From: Malachius bipustulatus
Lineage: Eukaryota > Arthropoda > Insecta > Coleoptera > Melyridae
Reading direction: 5' to 3'
NCBI GenBank assembly: GCA_910589415.1
Contig: OU342634.1
Span: forward strand, 26,905,144 to 26,969,143
DNA length: 64,000 nucleotides
In this document: in pieces, positions 23,703 to 35,282 of the stretch
How positions within the stretch are numbered: position 1 is the first letter of the stretch
How the letters are laid out: every line of letters begins with the position of its first letter
Program-made: the position numbers and the translations under genes
Notes under the pieces: generated by a model
The model's input: the letters and a program-made list of their open reading frames with translations, nothing else
The model's database searches: none
Told to the model about the DNA's origin: nothing

Positions 23703-23768
23703 GACTCTGAAACGATTGAAAGACTTAACGAATCCGGGGAGCTGAGGAAAATCCTAAAACCGTACAAA
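23703..23768 (+). CDS. GRXCR1: GRXCR1-like gene, penultimate exon
   Basis: A 66-bp phase-0 exon after a long T-tract acceptor ending CAG at 23702, with consensus donor GTGAGT at 23769. It encodes 22 residues containing ETIERLNESGELRKIL, the strongly conserved 'LNESGEL' segment after the glutaredoxin strand of GRXCR proteins. It follows the 16510-16743 exon in phase. The downstream intron is only 58 bp, in contrast to the upstream 6959-bp intron, so intron growth here is one-sided and due to repeats. Confidence 0.93.
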
Positions 23769-23826
23769 GTGAGTAGCTAAAGCAAGACGTGTTGTTAATA
23801 ATTTTTAATGTAAATTTTATTTCCAG

Positions 23827-24000
23827 AGTTTGGACGCTTGTAACACTTGCAAAATGTGCGGCGGTTTTAGGCTTCTGCCCTGTCAAGTTTGTAATGGTAG
23901 CAAGAAATCCGTTCATCGAAATCACTTCACTGCTGAATTCGTCGCTTTGAAATGTATGAACTGTGATGAAGTGGGTTTAGTTCGTTGCACGGCATGCTGA
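23827..24000 (+). CDS. GRXCR1: GRXCR1-like gene, last exon (cysteine-rich domain)
   Basis: The acceptor TTTATTTCCAG ends at 23826; the exon codes 57 residues and stops with TGA at 23998-24000. Cysteines form four CxxC pairs at exon residues 8/11, 19/22, 43/46 and 54/57, plus an extra Cys at 5. This is the DnaJ-like zinc ribbon arrangement of GRXCR1 ([44 protein letters not shown]). The domain is very similar to the family as I remember it, so the gene is under constraint here. All pairs are intact and there is no frameshift. Metal binding is inferred from the spacing, not shown. Confidence 0.94.
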   Translation, partial: SLDACNTCKMCGGFRLLPCQVCNGSKKSVHRNHFTAEFVALKCMNCDEVGLVRCTAC

Positions 24001-24106
24001 AAAACCTTTCGAAAAAAAAATTTACATAATAAGTATGACATTCAGTTGTTATTTCTACCTCTATTATACGTCATACTTTGTGTTTTCCAAAGCTGTCTAG
24101 GATGTG

Positions 24107-24112
24107 AATAAA
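24107..24112 (+). terminator. Poly(A) signal of the GRXCR1-like gene
   Basis: AATAAA, 106 bp after the stop codon, within AT-rich sequence. It is the first canonical signal after the coding end, giving a short 3' UTR. Confidence 0.7.
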
Positions 24113-24879
24113 ATTACAAGTAATTGGTTGATTCTTTTTTAATTGAAATCTTATACCTAGTTGATAATAATTAATGATGCTTGTAATGATAATTAATTTA
24201 TTCACGATTTCGTCTCAATAATTGATTGCAAATGTGTGTTGAAAAGAAATTTGAATCTTATTAATGTGTAATAATTGTATTTTTTAAAAATTATTTATCT
24301 TGTCTAAATCAGGTATAATTTTCAAATGTTATAATTAGTTATAATTTAATACACTCCTTGTAAATTACTTTGCTTGATCATTTCAAGAGATTCGGCATGA
24401 AACAGGGCAGCGATCAACTAAGTTTACACTCTTCTGGCAAAAGAGAGACCTCGACTCGAATCAATAAACCTTCAGACTCAGACAGCTGGATTTCAAAGAG
24501 AAGGATCAATTTTCCTTTGTTGTTATGCCATAAACTGATGACTATTATTATTTTATTGACTGTTTTTAGTTTCCTTTTTAATGTTGCTTTTAAACAGTAA
24601 GTACCTTGTCTTAGCATAAAAATATTTTAAAAGATTTTATGCAATATTTTGTGATGATATAATATTATACATAATACGTCAGTATCTAGAGTGCAATTAT
24701 TATGAAATTTTATTTTTTGGAAATATTTTTATATAAATTGCTTATTCATCGATTCCGATTAGGATTTATATATTTTTAAATTTAATAATTTTATGTTATG
24801 ATTTGTAAATTCTAGAAGTTATTTCATAAATAAATAGAACCTACTGTAAGAAATTCGACTTTATTTCCCTTTGTCATTA
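24113..24879. other. Intergenic, no feature
   Basis: AT-rich sequence. The two overlapping ORFs at 24370-24617 on opposite strands show no motif. Confidence 0.4.
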
Positions 24880-25140
24880 AAGTAATCAAAATGTTCTGAA
24901 AGATCTCAAAATCTGTAGCAGGTGAATCATTGATAAATAGGATAAAATGCAGCGGAACAAGATTTGATCCTTGGGGCACACCAGAGGTTGAAACTTAATA
25001 ATCGACAACCATTATTAGTTAAAAAGATATGATCCAGCCAAAGCAGCCAATTACAAACTCTTTCTGCTTCTTGAGTAAAATATTGCAACTCATTTTTTTT
25101 CATTTTTTTTTTTTCAAGAACTTCAATGGTATTCAAATGG
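24880..25140 (-). pseudogene. LINE reverse transcriptase fragment
   Basis: On the - strand one frame reads TSGVPQGSNLVPLHFILFIND around 24995-24930. This is the 'SGVPQGS.LGPLLF..FIND' block (reverse transcriptase motif B region) of Jockey/CR1-type LINEs. Upstream on the same strand, FGWIISF-stop-LIMVVDY-stop-VS matches the usual 'W..SYL..R...V' lead-in, with two stops. The catalytic FADD block is not recognisable. A short dead fragment. Confidence 0.65.
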
Positions 25141-26439
25141 GCCTGTAATTTGACGCATCTGACTGATCACCGCTTTATATGGATAGGACAAACACAAGCT
25201 CTCTTCCACTGAGAAGAAAGTGCAAGTTTCAAAGCATAAGTTCAAAATCAAGTGTTCAACATACACCCACAATTTATAAAAAAAATCGCTGAATCTGGTC
25301 ACATCCGGAAGTCATCAAGGGCTGAGCTCTCTTCCAGAAGGTCTTTCGTTATAGAATTACGTTTAAAATGAATTGCGAATTGCAAAGTCCTTCATGTCTA
25401 AAAATTAATTGTAGCTTTTGGTTTCAAAAGTCCTTCTTAACAGGGCTTATGGCTTCAAGGGCTTTTGTGAAAGAATTTGTCGAACTCTGATGCATGAAAA
25501 ATTTGAGACAAGTCGATAGGTACAATTTGGCTACAATGTAGCGCCAGAGCTAAACACTGAACACAGCTATTTAGTAAACGTTGAAATCTACCGAGGCAAA
25601 TCTGCCCAACCAAACGAGAAAAAAGTGGACTGGCTACCTGAAAGATATACGCTATGGTATTGCGCGGTATTGCTACCAAACCAACAACTCCTAATATTAA
25701 CTACGAGACGTTCAATCAATATTTTTCCTACATTGGTTAAAAAATAGCTTGAGAAGTTTCGAGCTCCTTTGGCATATCCAAGGCGCCTCCAGAGGCTGCT
25801 AACACGCATTCGATCTCCGAGATATCCTTTTTTCTGTTGCCTACACCGTCGTACGAGGTTAGACGGGCCAATGGAAGACATTGGAATAAGGAAACATGTA
25901 AAAATCCAATGCAAGGGAGGCAAATAGCCCACTTGGTAGCCAAATTAAACAAACTCGAAGGTATTACATTAGCACCTACATTGGGAAGTTAGTTCCGCTG
26001 TATTTGTAATATCAACAAAGAAGGCGATGTGTTGGATAAGAATTTACTTGGGTGGAACGTACATAATGTAATAATATATTTTGTATCATTTATTTTCACA
26101 CCAGATAAAAGCACCCTCACTGTAGAATCCTCACTGAAATTGGCTCGCAGTATAACATTTGTTAAAACTTTGAATATCGGTGGTATTCGATGATTGTATC
26201 ACAAGTGTCCTTGGACATAAGTCCAGAAAAACCCATTTTCTTGATATATTCACCTTTAAGTATTGATTTTTTCTCGTCCATCGTGGAGATAATTCGGACA
26301 TTAAATACATTAAATGCAAGCTGTTATAATTTAACTGGAAATGTACAGCAACTATTGAAGTTATCACCGACATGTAAAGAAGCTTCAGCACCAGAGTAAG
26401 GAGCCCAGCAGGAGTAGAACACGATTTTTAAGTGGGAGT
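25141..26439. other. No confirmed gene
   Basis: The 114-codon - strand ORF at 25932-25588 and its overlapping neighbours show no motif. They lie upstream, on the same strand, of the reverse transcriptase fragment at 24.9 kb and may be further decayed LINE sequence, but I cannot show it. Confidence 0.3.
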
Positions 26440-27040
26440 AGGTGTACACGAGGGGTGGACAATGAGCCCGCTACTCTTTAACTTCGTCATGAACCATCAA
26501 TTCCGGAAAAATTTAATCGGCCAGTATACAAAAGCAGCCCCTCTATGCTAGTAACATGTGCTTACTTCGGTAGATCTGGAACATTATCTGGAAGTGAGCA
26601 GGTCCGCACTAAAGACCCCTTGGTAAAAGATAAAGCATCAAAAAGACAGTGATACCTACTGTTCTAACTCTAACTAACACAGCACAATAACACCCAACAG
26701 CAGAAGGGAAGCATTTCGAACGATGGTCCTAAGATATCAGGATCAAGGTGTTGATACACGGGCAGGAGAAGTCACCTTGTAGTGAGTGAGAGATATATTC
26801 TTCGCAGCTACCCCATAAAAGGCTCTCCGAGACATGATGCAGGTGGTATGGCCATGTTATGAGGTGACGAAAAGATCCTATGGCCAAAAAATTTATAAGA
26901 GTAGCTTCCGGTCAAAACAGGTGAGAAAGACCCCTCTGCTTCTTTGGCAGTTCTCAGTTAACAGTGTCGAGGGAAGTTGTCAAGTTGTCAAGCAGACAAC
27001 TCGACGATCCAGGTTTGGTGTGCTGAAAGAGGAATGACGA
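26440..27040 (+). pseudogene. RTE/CR1-like LINE reverse transcriptase remnant
   Basis: On the + strand, GVGVHEGWTMSPLLFNFVMN near 26440-26500 matches the 'GVHQGS.LSPLLF..VMD' block. About 350 bp later RWYGHVMR-stop-RKDPM near 26848 matches the 'RW.GHV.RR..D..' block that ends these proteins, preceded by sequence like 'RMVLRYQ..GV'. Stops and shifts are frequent and the FADD block is unreadable. The ORF at 26834-27037 is an out-of-frame shadow of the 'RWYGHV' block. Confidence 0.65.
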
Positions 27041-30000
27041 GGACCATAGGAGCAAGGCTATGAAAAAAGCGATTTACTTTCAAAAAAATCTTTTAAACAG
27101 TCATGAAAGTAAATCCTATACTCGGGAATGATTCTTTAATCTATTTGCAATAAGTTTCTCACAGATGAATCCATCCTGTATTATGGAAATATTTATGAGT
27201 CGTTGTTAGAGGAATGATAAAATATTTTTTCTTATAGGTATGTTATAAACGTTAATTTAAAAACTGCTTTGATGTACTAATGAGACACCCTTTATAATCA
27301 TATCCGACTTAACTGTGTAAAATTTCAATTCCCAGAGCTTACAGCAAGTGCACAGAATTAACTATTTATGAAATTTTAAATTAAAGTCAGCAGCACCGGA
27401 AATATAACGTGTAGGTAATTAGTTGGATGTTCATTTTTCTCTCTAAACGTTGTTTTGTAGTGTTATAAAAACTCCTCCAGGATTTAGTTTAAAGTCTAAA
27501 AATGCTTGACCTAAGTAAACAAAACTCTTGTAAAAATTGTCCTCTTCCAATTTGGGCCGAAAATTAATCAATTTTGATCGGGAAGGTCTGATACAATGTA
27601 ATATAATTGGGAAAGTTTTGAGCTATGTTCGCATATCTGCATCGAGGTAACCGCAACACTAATAACCCATTTACAAAAAAATACAAACACGACCTATTAT
27701 TAGTAAACTACGTTTTATTAAACTTTATGGTTCATGCTGAAATGAACTCCCAGCTCCGGCCCGCATATTGCGTTCAAACCTCAGGAGCAACAACGCCATA
27801 CAGCTCCCCAAATCGATGACCTTGTCCCGTTCATTGACCCCGTCGTTTGCACCCCTCCCGGCCAGCGACATCAACATAGTATACGACTCCTGAACTATAA
27901 ATCAACGATCATTAATCCCAAGCTAAATGAGCTGACTTGTTAATGTTTACTTAATCCTGCAGGTCGTGAGTCCTGCCCTTGCATTCATTAAGGACCTAGA
28001 CACGTTCCGTACTCCAGGGAAGTCGGTTTCCATCAAGCGCCGGGCTGTCTGCTGTGCGGCTGCCGGCTGCCGGTTCTCTTCTCCTACATCCCTCATCCCA
28101 GTATCGGTTGCTAGAATCTAAGGGAGAAGGGATAGACGAGATCGGAGGGAGATTCAAAAAAGTCCAATCGAACGTGATGCTATACGAAGTCATACAGGGT
28201 GAAAATGGAGTGGAGTGTGAAATTTTAGGACAGAAATTACATAATTTCAGTATACTTTGTCGGTTTGGTACTTAATTTTGTTTCATTATCATAAATTTTT
28301 TGAAATAGTAGCGGAAGTTATGTATCAAACATAGCGGTGGTTCACAATAAATCAACACATACCATGGGCTAGTTAAATTAGAAATACCCGACTATTAGAC
28401 TCGCTTCAGACACTCAGGGACCAGGACATAATCGAATCAGGTCACGAGACTCTAATATAGCCCCGTTATACAGACCAAGGTCCCCTCGACCTTGAAGTGA
28501 ACATCAAACCACATCGACCACTACGTCGCATAGACCAAGATCCACCTTGACTCTGAACATCATCCCACTCCATCACACCCAGATGCAACGACTGACGAGT
28601 AGAGTCTTGTGAGTCGAGTAACTTATTGAGGATGATCCCGGAATGTGATTTACGTATCTTCAGCAATAAACGTGGTTCAAGCAAATGAACCACAGGCTTA
28701 TTCATGACGCGTATGAGATTGAACTATTATTGTTAAGTCATTTTTTCATAGGTGGTTTTATTCTATTAAGGGAAGTATCCAGAGAGGACGTTGTATAGGC
28801 AAGAAAATCGGTAAGTGACCAGAAATGTCTACTTGGAAAAGACCCTGACCATTTGTGTATTTCATGTGAGTAATAATTCTCTCTCATCCTTGCTCTATTT
28901 CCTGCGTTTTGTACAATTGCAACATTCAGTCTTGGATGGATTTAAAAGTTCTTTGTAACATCATTATCGTAGCAAGGAAATCAATATGTACTACCATACC
29001 TACTATAGTTATACCAGAGAGTTAGGTTTCAAGAAGTAATGATCGGCACATGCTTATTCGAATCGACGGTGAAGTTAATCGCAGATTAATAACTCATGTC
29101 CGAGTTCTCGTAAGTGTGCATGAATTTTTGATGCTCAGTTTCTGGTGAAATCCGCTCAGTCATAGAATTTCTGATTAAAACGACTTGACTTCTACATAGA
29201 GTGCTCCTGATCATAACCAAAATTACATTTTTTACAACATCTCTTTTCAAAAGATCAAATATTAATTAATATCAAGCTAGTTAGGATCCTTCAAGTACCT
29301 CTATTTGCAGTCGGTTATCATCTTTATTTAATTATTCATCTTTGATAGCTTAATTATCAATTTGAAGACCTAAATAACCTGAAAATGGAAAATGGGAAAC
29401 TTCCTATTGTTCATTCATCTCAAGATCCTCAAATTAGAAGGATGTAGGTGCGAGAGAGAGGCAGTGAAGCTTTCTAATAATTTCTGAATGAAACAAAGTT
29501 GTTAGGAAGAAGATTTAATTGACCCTCAATTTGTCGAATTAATTCGTGCTCAAACTTCACAAATCATCTGACAAAACATCGTCGTTAATAATTAATGAAA
29601 AGGAAGACCACTCTATTTAGGAGGTGAAGCAAATGAATGATCTCTTCTCATTTAACATAAATTATGTTCATCTTTTGAATTTCTCTTAATAATAAAAAAA
29701 TTCAAATACATTTCCTTCTCTGTCAACTTCAAAGAAACGTCGGGAAAATTAATAGGCACGGAAGAGTTAAATTTAGTTAAATTTAGTGCCTTTGACTTTA
29801 CCAATATCTCCGTATAGATTCACTTGAAAGTTTCTCAAAAATTTTCGCAGTTTCTTCCAATAATTACGGAGAGTATGCTGAGCGCTTTAAGTGAAAGCTT
29901 GCTGTGTTCATGACTTCTTGATACCTTCGCGATACAGTCGTCGGGAAATCTCGGACATAAAAGAAAAAGCTTTCCAGTGATTCTAGAGCTAATTGAACCT

Positions 30001-31199
30001 TGAATGCTTCGGGAATGGAAAGGTATAAGTCAAGAACAAACTTTTTCACCAAGTTTGTTCTAGAAGGTGCTAGGGTTCTATATATAAGCAATGTCAGAAG
30101 TTGGGTATAGTTCGATATATAAAGTGCGATACGAATAAGAACTTTCAAGTCAGCGATATATAAGAAGACATGTATACTAGACACAGTTACAAATTATTGA
30201 TCGAACCCGAGGAAAGAAAAAAACGTTCCATAATGTATTGAAAAAACAAAAAAAGTATCAGAAAGATAGTTTGAAAAAGTAGGATAAGTCATTCTGTCAC
30301 TTCTATCCTTATTCTCCAATGAATTAGATAGTTGACTGAGGGAGCTTTTAGAAAGCTCTAAACTGCCACTTACAGGCCTGACTGCAATATGGTGCCTCAA
30401 ATGTTTACCCTCTTGTCGCCCCTCTTGTAAACAGTAGCGGAAAAGTTAAATGAAACGAATCCAAGCAGTGCTAATGGTTCGTCAATTATTGTGATAACAC
30501 GAGATAACTTCCTTACGAAGGGATTTTTTTAGATCACCTTTCATATTATTTTACAAAAATGTAGAAAAAAAATAAAAGAAAAGAGACCCCTTACCTAATA
30601 GACTATAATTAAAAAATTTCGTTCGGAATAATAAAAAATTAAAATGTAGGTAATTTTTTATGCAGAAAGGTTTTTGAGGATGAAAAATGTAAAAGTACGT
30701 GTTGTAAGAAAGTTACATCTCCATACTCTATATAGAACAATTTTGACAACGAGCAACCAATTCTAACAAAAATAAAAACAATGTGAAGCTTGATGCAATA
30801 AAAAATAATAATAACAATATTCTAATATTATTTTCCTTTGTAAGTCATAAAATGATAAACTTTTTGCGTTCAAAAAAAAAAACAAAACAAAGCCCTAGAT
30901 GTCTCTCCTTCTGTCTAAACAATTCGGGAAATCTCTCAAAACCAGGAAGAGAATAAACAAACACACAACCGTATAAAATGAAAGCCCACACCCACACCAA
31001 CTCCTTCCTCTCTGAGAAAAACAACCTTTGAGATAAAAACATTTAATCCAAATCACCTCCAGAATTCAGCAAATCAAAAGGGAACCACAAGAAAGTAAGA
31101 CACTCGACACCAGCCCCTACTTCCCCAGCTCTCCCTGCGAATCCCTTCTCTTCCTATTCTCGCTCACCTGGTCGCCCTTAACCTAGCTCCTGACCGTGA
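27041..31199. other. Mostly featureless; one solo element end and a short repeat
   Basis: A CAGGGTGAAA end at 28195 has no visible partner. At 28472-28560 two diverged copies of a ~65-bp unit (AGACCAAGGTCCCCTCGACC / AGACCAAGATCCACCTTGAC) lie in tandem; together with the nearby AATAAA at 28664 this could be part of a solo LTR, unproven. The 106-codon - strand ORF at 30184-29864 matches nothing I know. Confidence 0.3.
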
Positions 31200-31295
31200 C
31201 ACTGTCCAATGAGGGCCTAGGTCGGCTGTGACGTAACAGCATGCGCCCCGATAAACCCGCCAACATCCCCTATAGCTGGCACTGTGTCTCTAACC
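31100..31295 (+). promoter_or_regulatory. GC-rich promoter-like leader
   Basis: About 200 bp of markedly higher GC than its surroundings. It includes GTCCAATGAGG (CCAAT box) near 31205 and CTGTGACGTAAC (CRE-like half site) near 31226. It ends at an ATG in fair context (TAACCATGGG). No clear TATA box. The call depends on the downstream exon being real. Confidence 0.35.
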
Positions 31296-31371
31296 ATGGG
31301 CCCGATCACGCATCAACTTACCAGCACCCAGGAGACCATCAACGTGACCCAGCAAAGTGGCAACCCTCAGG
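31296..31371 (+). CDS. Candidate first coding exon of an unrecognised gene
   Basis: ATG at 31296 opens 25 codons plus one base, with peptide MGPITHQLTSTQETINVTQQ then SGNPQ, followed by a consensus donor GGTAAGTG at 31371-31378. Codons are GC-rich in third positions compared with the flanks, and the upstream leader is promoter-like. Gln/Thr-rich N-termini of this kind are common in regulatory proteins, but I do not recognise the family. Downstream exons on the + strand were not found in the remaining 32 kb, so the first intron would be long or the gene decayed. It could also be the spliced leader of a gene whose coding part lies beyond the window. Confidence 0.45.
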
Positions 31372-32209
31372 GTAAGTGCTGAATGGGATAGCTTATAGGA
31401 TATCAATTAAGACGGGTTTCATTCATATAAGTGAAGCTGGAGGGAGTTATGGAGCTTTGTGAGGCCTGGGGTGTTTATAAACACACTTGTTGCGGAAATT
31501 GGCTTTAAATTCGGGATTGATTAATATTAAGAGGGGTTTGTATCATTTTTTGGGACACTATATTATTTTGTAATAATAAAAATCTGCAACTAACGTAGGT
31601 CAATTAATAAATATTTCATTTTTAAGCAGGTCAAATTCTTGCTGCTATTGTCTACTTAATAAGGGATGATTTGTTTGATTACTTAATTCTATTTTATTTT
31701 TTCCAAGAAGATTGATGATAGCTTGACTGTCAGAAAAATAGTACCGATAACTTAATTAATCAATAAAAACTTAATCAAATGTACCTTCTATATTTTACTG
31801 CTGCATACAATATGCAAAAGTTTCACTACTTCGGACGATAATGCGCCCCTTTTGAGCACCGGTTTCTTTGATTAAACAGCCCCCCTTAAATTTTCCGTGG
31901 AGCAAAAATTAAAATATTACAGATACAATTTTTTTATTATTTGACTGGAATTATGACAAAGATTGGCAATTATTCATTATCATTTTTTATTAAATCAATT
32001 CTGACTTATCTGTAACTTTTTTGCTATTTTACTGAATCAAGGTGAATCATAACATTTTTCCTTTGTCAAAAATTTTTGGTTAATTTTTTTTTAAACATTA
32101 AACATTTTAGGCTTCATGTTTATTTATTTTTCTGGAATTTTGCTTTTCTTGCACTATTTAATATTATGACTACACACAAAAGCATCTCTGTGTGCCACTT
32201 CACTCGTCA
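31372..32209. other. No feature
   Basis: AT-rich, presumably intron if the exon at 31296 is real. Confidence 0.4.
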
Positions 32210-32400
32210 CTCGATTTTGCAAAAATCGAATTTTAGAGCCGGCCGGATCTTGCAAAAAGAACGAGCTGACCGGACTTCACAAAAATTAATTTTCGAGCTG
32301 AATCTTGAAAAAATTGAATTTTGCATCTAACCGTAGGTACCTTGTCGAAAAGAAAAAAAATCGATCTGATCGGATTTTGCAAAAATAGAATACTCGACCA
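32210..32400. repeat. Small outlier of the 14-kb satellite family
   Basis: Four to five diverged units of the pattern CCGGATCTTGCAAAAA, GAGCTGACCGGACTTCAC and GATCTGATCGGATTTTGC followed by AAAA. These share the core and A-run spacing of the 13.68-15.37 kb array. Confidence 0.6.
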
Positions 32401-33029
32401 GACCATGACCAGTGTATACCATTGACTTACTTATATTGCAATTCACGAGCCGCCATTGCTCGAAACATATTCCCAGTGCTAGTGTCAGTGCTCAAATTTT
32501 GTTAAAAAAATATTTAAAAAAATTTTCATGACATTAAATAACGCCAGAGAGAATTTAGGGGGTGGCTATAGGGGCTGCAAGATTCTGGGGCAACAAATAA
32601 TCAATAAAGTTAAAAAAAAAAGTAAACGAATTGTGGAGGATTTAGGGGATAGCTAACAGGGGTTACAGAAAGATTTAGAATCTAAAAAAATTTAGGACTG
32701 AACAAAAATTCAATAAAGATAAAAAATGTACCGAATTTAAAAATAAAAATATGTTTGAAGGGTACAATGAAGGCAGGGAGAATAGGGTTGACTTTTTGAA
32801 GGAAGGTGAGGTGAAAAGGGAATAATATCATCATTGCTGATTACACCTGCAGACGGCAAGGAGCAGAGAGTGGTAATTTTCTATTCAAGCTCTAAGGAGA
32901 GTTCAAAAAATCCGAATCATAGACAAAGGCCCTCATTACAATTTGAAATTTTGCGCTTCTTTCTTTTTTTGTGTTATAAGTAAAGTGACAGGGTGTGCAA
33001 GAAGATGTACATACCAGAATAATCTTATT
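32401..33029. other. No feature
   Basis: AT-rich with short G-rich stretches; GTGACAGGGTGTGC near 32990 resembles a decayed element end. Confidence 0.35.
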
Positions 33030-33634
33030 TATTAAAATATTCGGTAATTGTATACATCCGCGGCTCCTAAGTTTCATCAATTTTTTCGGGACCGAGGAGC
33101 GAATTAGGGGTGCTGGGTGGGTAAGACGCTAAAAACAGCCATTGCAAACTAATATTAAGGTCACAACTAAGGCCTCTTTGACACTACGGTGGAGTTTCTA
33201 TTTTTTCCTTCACTTTCAGGGCAAGGAAAATCTTCGAGAATAACGGTAGCACGATTTTTATTTTCAAATTTGCATTTATTTTGCATTTAAATTCCAAAAA
33301 TCGTAACATCAAATTATGTGTTCTGTTCACGATATGAATAAGCGGATATATTGCAAAATACGTGCCTGTTTACGTTTGGAAGCGGTTCCCATTGTTGTAT
33401 AAGTGGTTTCATCATCATCCGTAGTTAGATCGGAGAGCTTGTGTCAGGACCGTACTTTCGTTGCACTCCCAAAATCAATTTTTAAAGTCGTTTTGTGGCC
33501 TTCCCTTTTATTTGCAAAGCTAATGAATACCTTCCTGGTGTTAATATAGGTATGTTCTCCACCCCTATATAGGTGTCATAGTGAAACTGTAGGAGCCGCG
33601 GATGTATATAATGACCAAATATTCTATGTAAGTA
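33030..33634. mobile_element. ~605-bp inverted-repeat element
   Basis: Outer ends are inverted copies over about 50 bp. The best-conserved part is TACATCCGCGGCTCCTA at 33052-33068 and its perfect inverse at 33591-33607, with AATATTCGGTAATT on one side and its inverse-like AATGACCAAATATT on the other. The interior has no ORF. The true tips and target duplication are not clear. Confidence 0.55.
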
Positions 33635-34499
33635 TACCTAATCTATTTGATCTCGCGAGAACTAAACATAAAATATGATATCTGTTAAATAACCTTCTAT
33701 AATAAGACTTCTCTGATAGCTGTGCATTCTCTTGACGATATTCTCAGCGCAGAAATTCTCACTTTTTTTGTCTACTTTTTTTTTAAACCTTCAAAGAAGA
33801 AGTCTAAAAGAAAAACCAAGGTCAAATCGCTTGACCTTGGTGGCCAATCAGCTTGTGTTGAAATTAGAACGTCTTCTAATGCTCGGCAATTTCAAATTTT
33901 GTTCCATAAAAGTGTATTTTCACTATTAATACTAATAATGTTCCCGCATCAAAAAAAACAGCTTTCAAAAAAAAGTTAGGGTTTTGCCCTTCTGAGAAAG
34001 GCACACCCTCATTATTAGGATTCCCTTTACAGGGTTCCTCGATGGCTCCATGTTTCAAGGTTGGATTCCCCTAACCTACCTCCTCACTATTTAGGGTAGG
34101 TACATTTGCAATATTAGTAGGTATTGTTGCCTATATTATGCCTTTTTCCCCTAAATAATGAATGATTATAGCTCAATTTTTCTACATTTCACTAATAAAT
34201 TTTATAAAGCTTATGTTGCTACTTTTCTCACCGAATTTCGAATTTTGTTTATTTTTATTATAAAATTTTTAGCCGAGTCGCCATGTCATTTCAGTTGGGT
34301 GATACCTACCTATTTATATATTAGAAAAAATTAAGAGGGAGAGAGAGAGAGAGAAGAAGCTAAGGGTTTCAAAATCCCTACAAAATGATGTTTATCAATT
34401 ACATTTAGGGGTTGAAGCTCAAGCAAAGTGGTTCTTCAGACTGCATGGCAAGGCAGAAGACTATTTATTATTATAGTGCAAGTTTCTGGATTTAATTTG
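33635..34499. other. No gene seen
   Basis: AT-rich. A GA microsatellite (GAGAGAGAGAGAGA) lies near 34341. Overlapping ORFs at 33722-33979 are lysine/phenylalanine-rich and without motif. Confidence 0.4.
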
Positions 34500-34500
34500 T

Positions 34501-34663
34501 AGTGTTGCCGCGAGACGAGACTGGGCGAGACTTGGGGTCAGTCTCGTCTCGTCTCGTCACCTCGAGACGAGACCAGAAGCCAGTCTCGGTCTCGACATAC
34601 TCAGTCTCGTCTCGTCTCGTCTCGTCTCGTCTGGTCTCGTCTGGTCTCGTCTGGTCTCGTCAA
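34501..34663. repeat. Iterated (GTCTC)n left terminal region of the hAT element
   Basis: GTCTC/GAGAC pentamers in both orientations, so the region can fold on itself as well as pair with the far end. The 87-codon ORF here is a by-product of the repeat. Confidence 0.85.
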
Positions 34664-34674
34664 GTATTGACATA

Positions 34675-35282
34675 CAGGGTGTTTTATAACGTCGGCATAA
34701 TATTAGCACCACGCGATTCTACATCAAAAACAGAACATAAAGTTTTAATACCGTTTAGCTCTTAGACCTCAAATAACGATGTTATCAACCATTGTAGTTT
34801 AAATTTGAAGTTTTTTAATACTCAAAAATATTGCTTAATATTATTAAAAAATTCTTAAGTAAGAAGTAAAATGGCAAAATTATCCAAAATTTTAGATTTT
34901 TTTTGGTAAAAATGGTTTTAATTAACATTTCAAAACTAGGAATTATTTGATTTCCTGAGTTCCAATCAATATTTCAACTGCGCGTTTTAATTGTTGAATA
35001 AAAAATTGAAAAAATAAAAAATCTGTAAAAAATTGCATCATTGAGTGACACGTCGCAGCATGACATTTGCCTTGTTGCACATTTTTTCGATTACATAGCA
35101 ACGGCACACCATAAGTTATCTTAATTTTTATACCAGCGCCAGTGTTGCAAAGTTTAAGAACATTATTGTCCATATCTTAAAATCTGTGTACATCAAGTAA
35201 AAACTGTTAAGGACTTTTTTGTTCTGTTTTTGATGTAGAATCGCGTGGTGCTAATATTATGCGGACGTTATAATACACCCTG
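34675..35282. mobile_element. MITE nested in the hAT element
   Basis: It starts CAGGGTGTTTTATAACGTC and ends with the inverted copy GACGTTATAATACACCCTG, flanked by TA on both sides. Inverted matching continues inward for about 70 bp (CACCACGCGATTCTACATCA and its inverse; AAAACAGAACA and its inverse). No ORF with motifs. It inserted close to the left tip of the hAT element, immediately after the GTCTC block. Confidence 0.8.

Noticed and set aside
30194..30400. Donor-like GTAAGT inside a - strand ORF
   Set aside because: Surrounding peptide changes no composition at the site and no acceptor or family motif supports an exon.
34502..34765. 87-codon ORF rich in Ser/Arg/Val
   Set aside because: Product of the GTCTC repeat and the adjoining MITE end.
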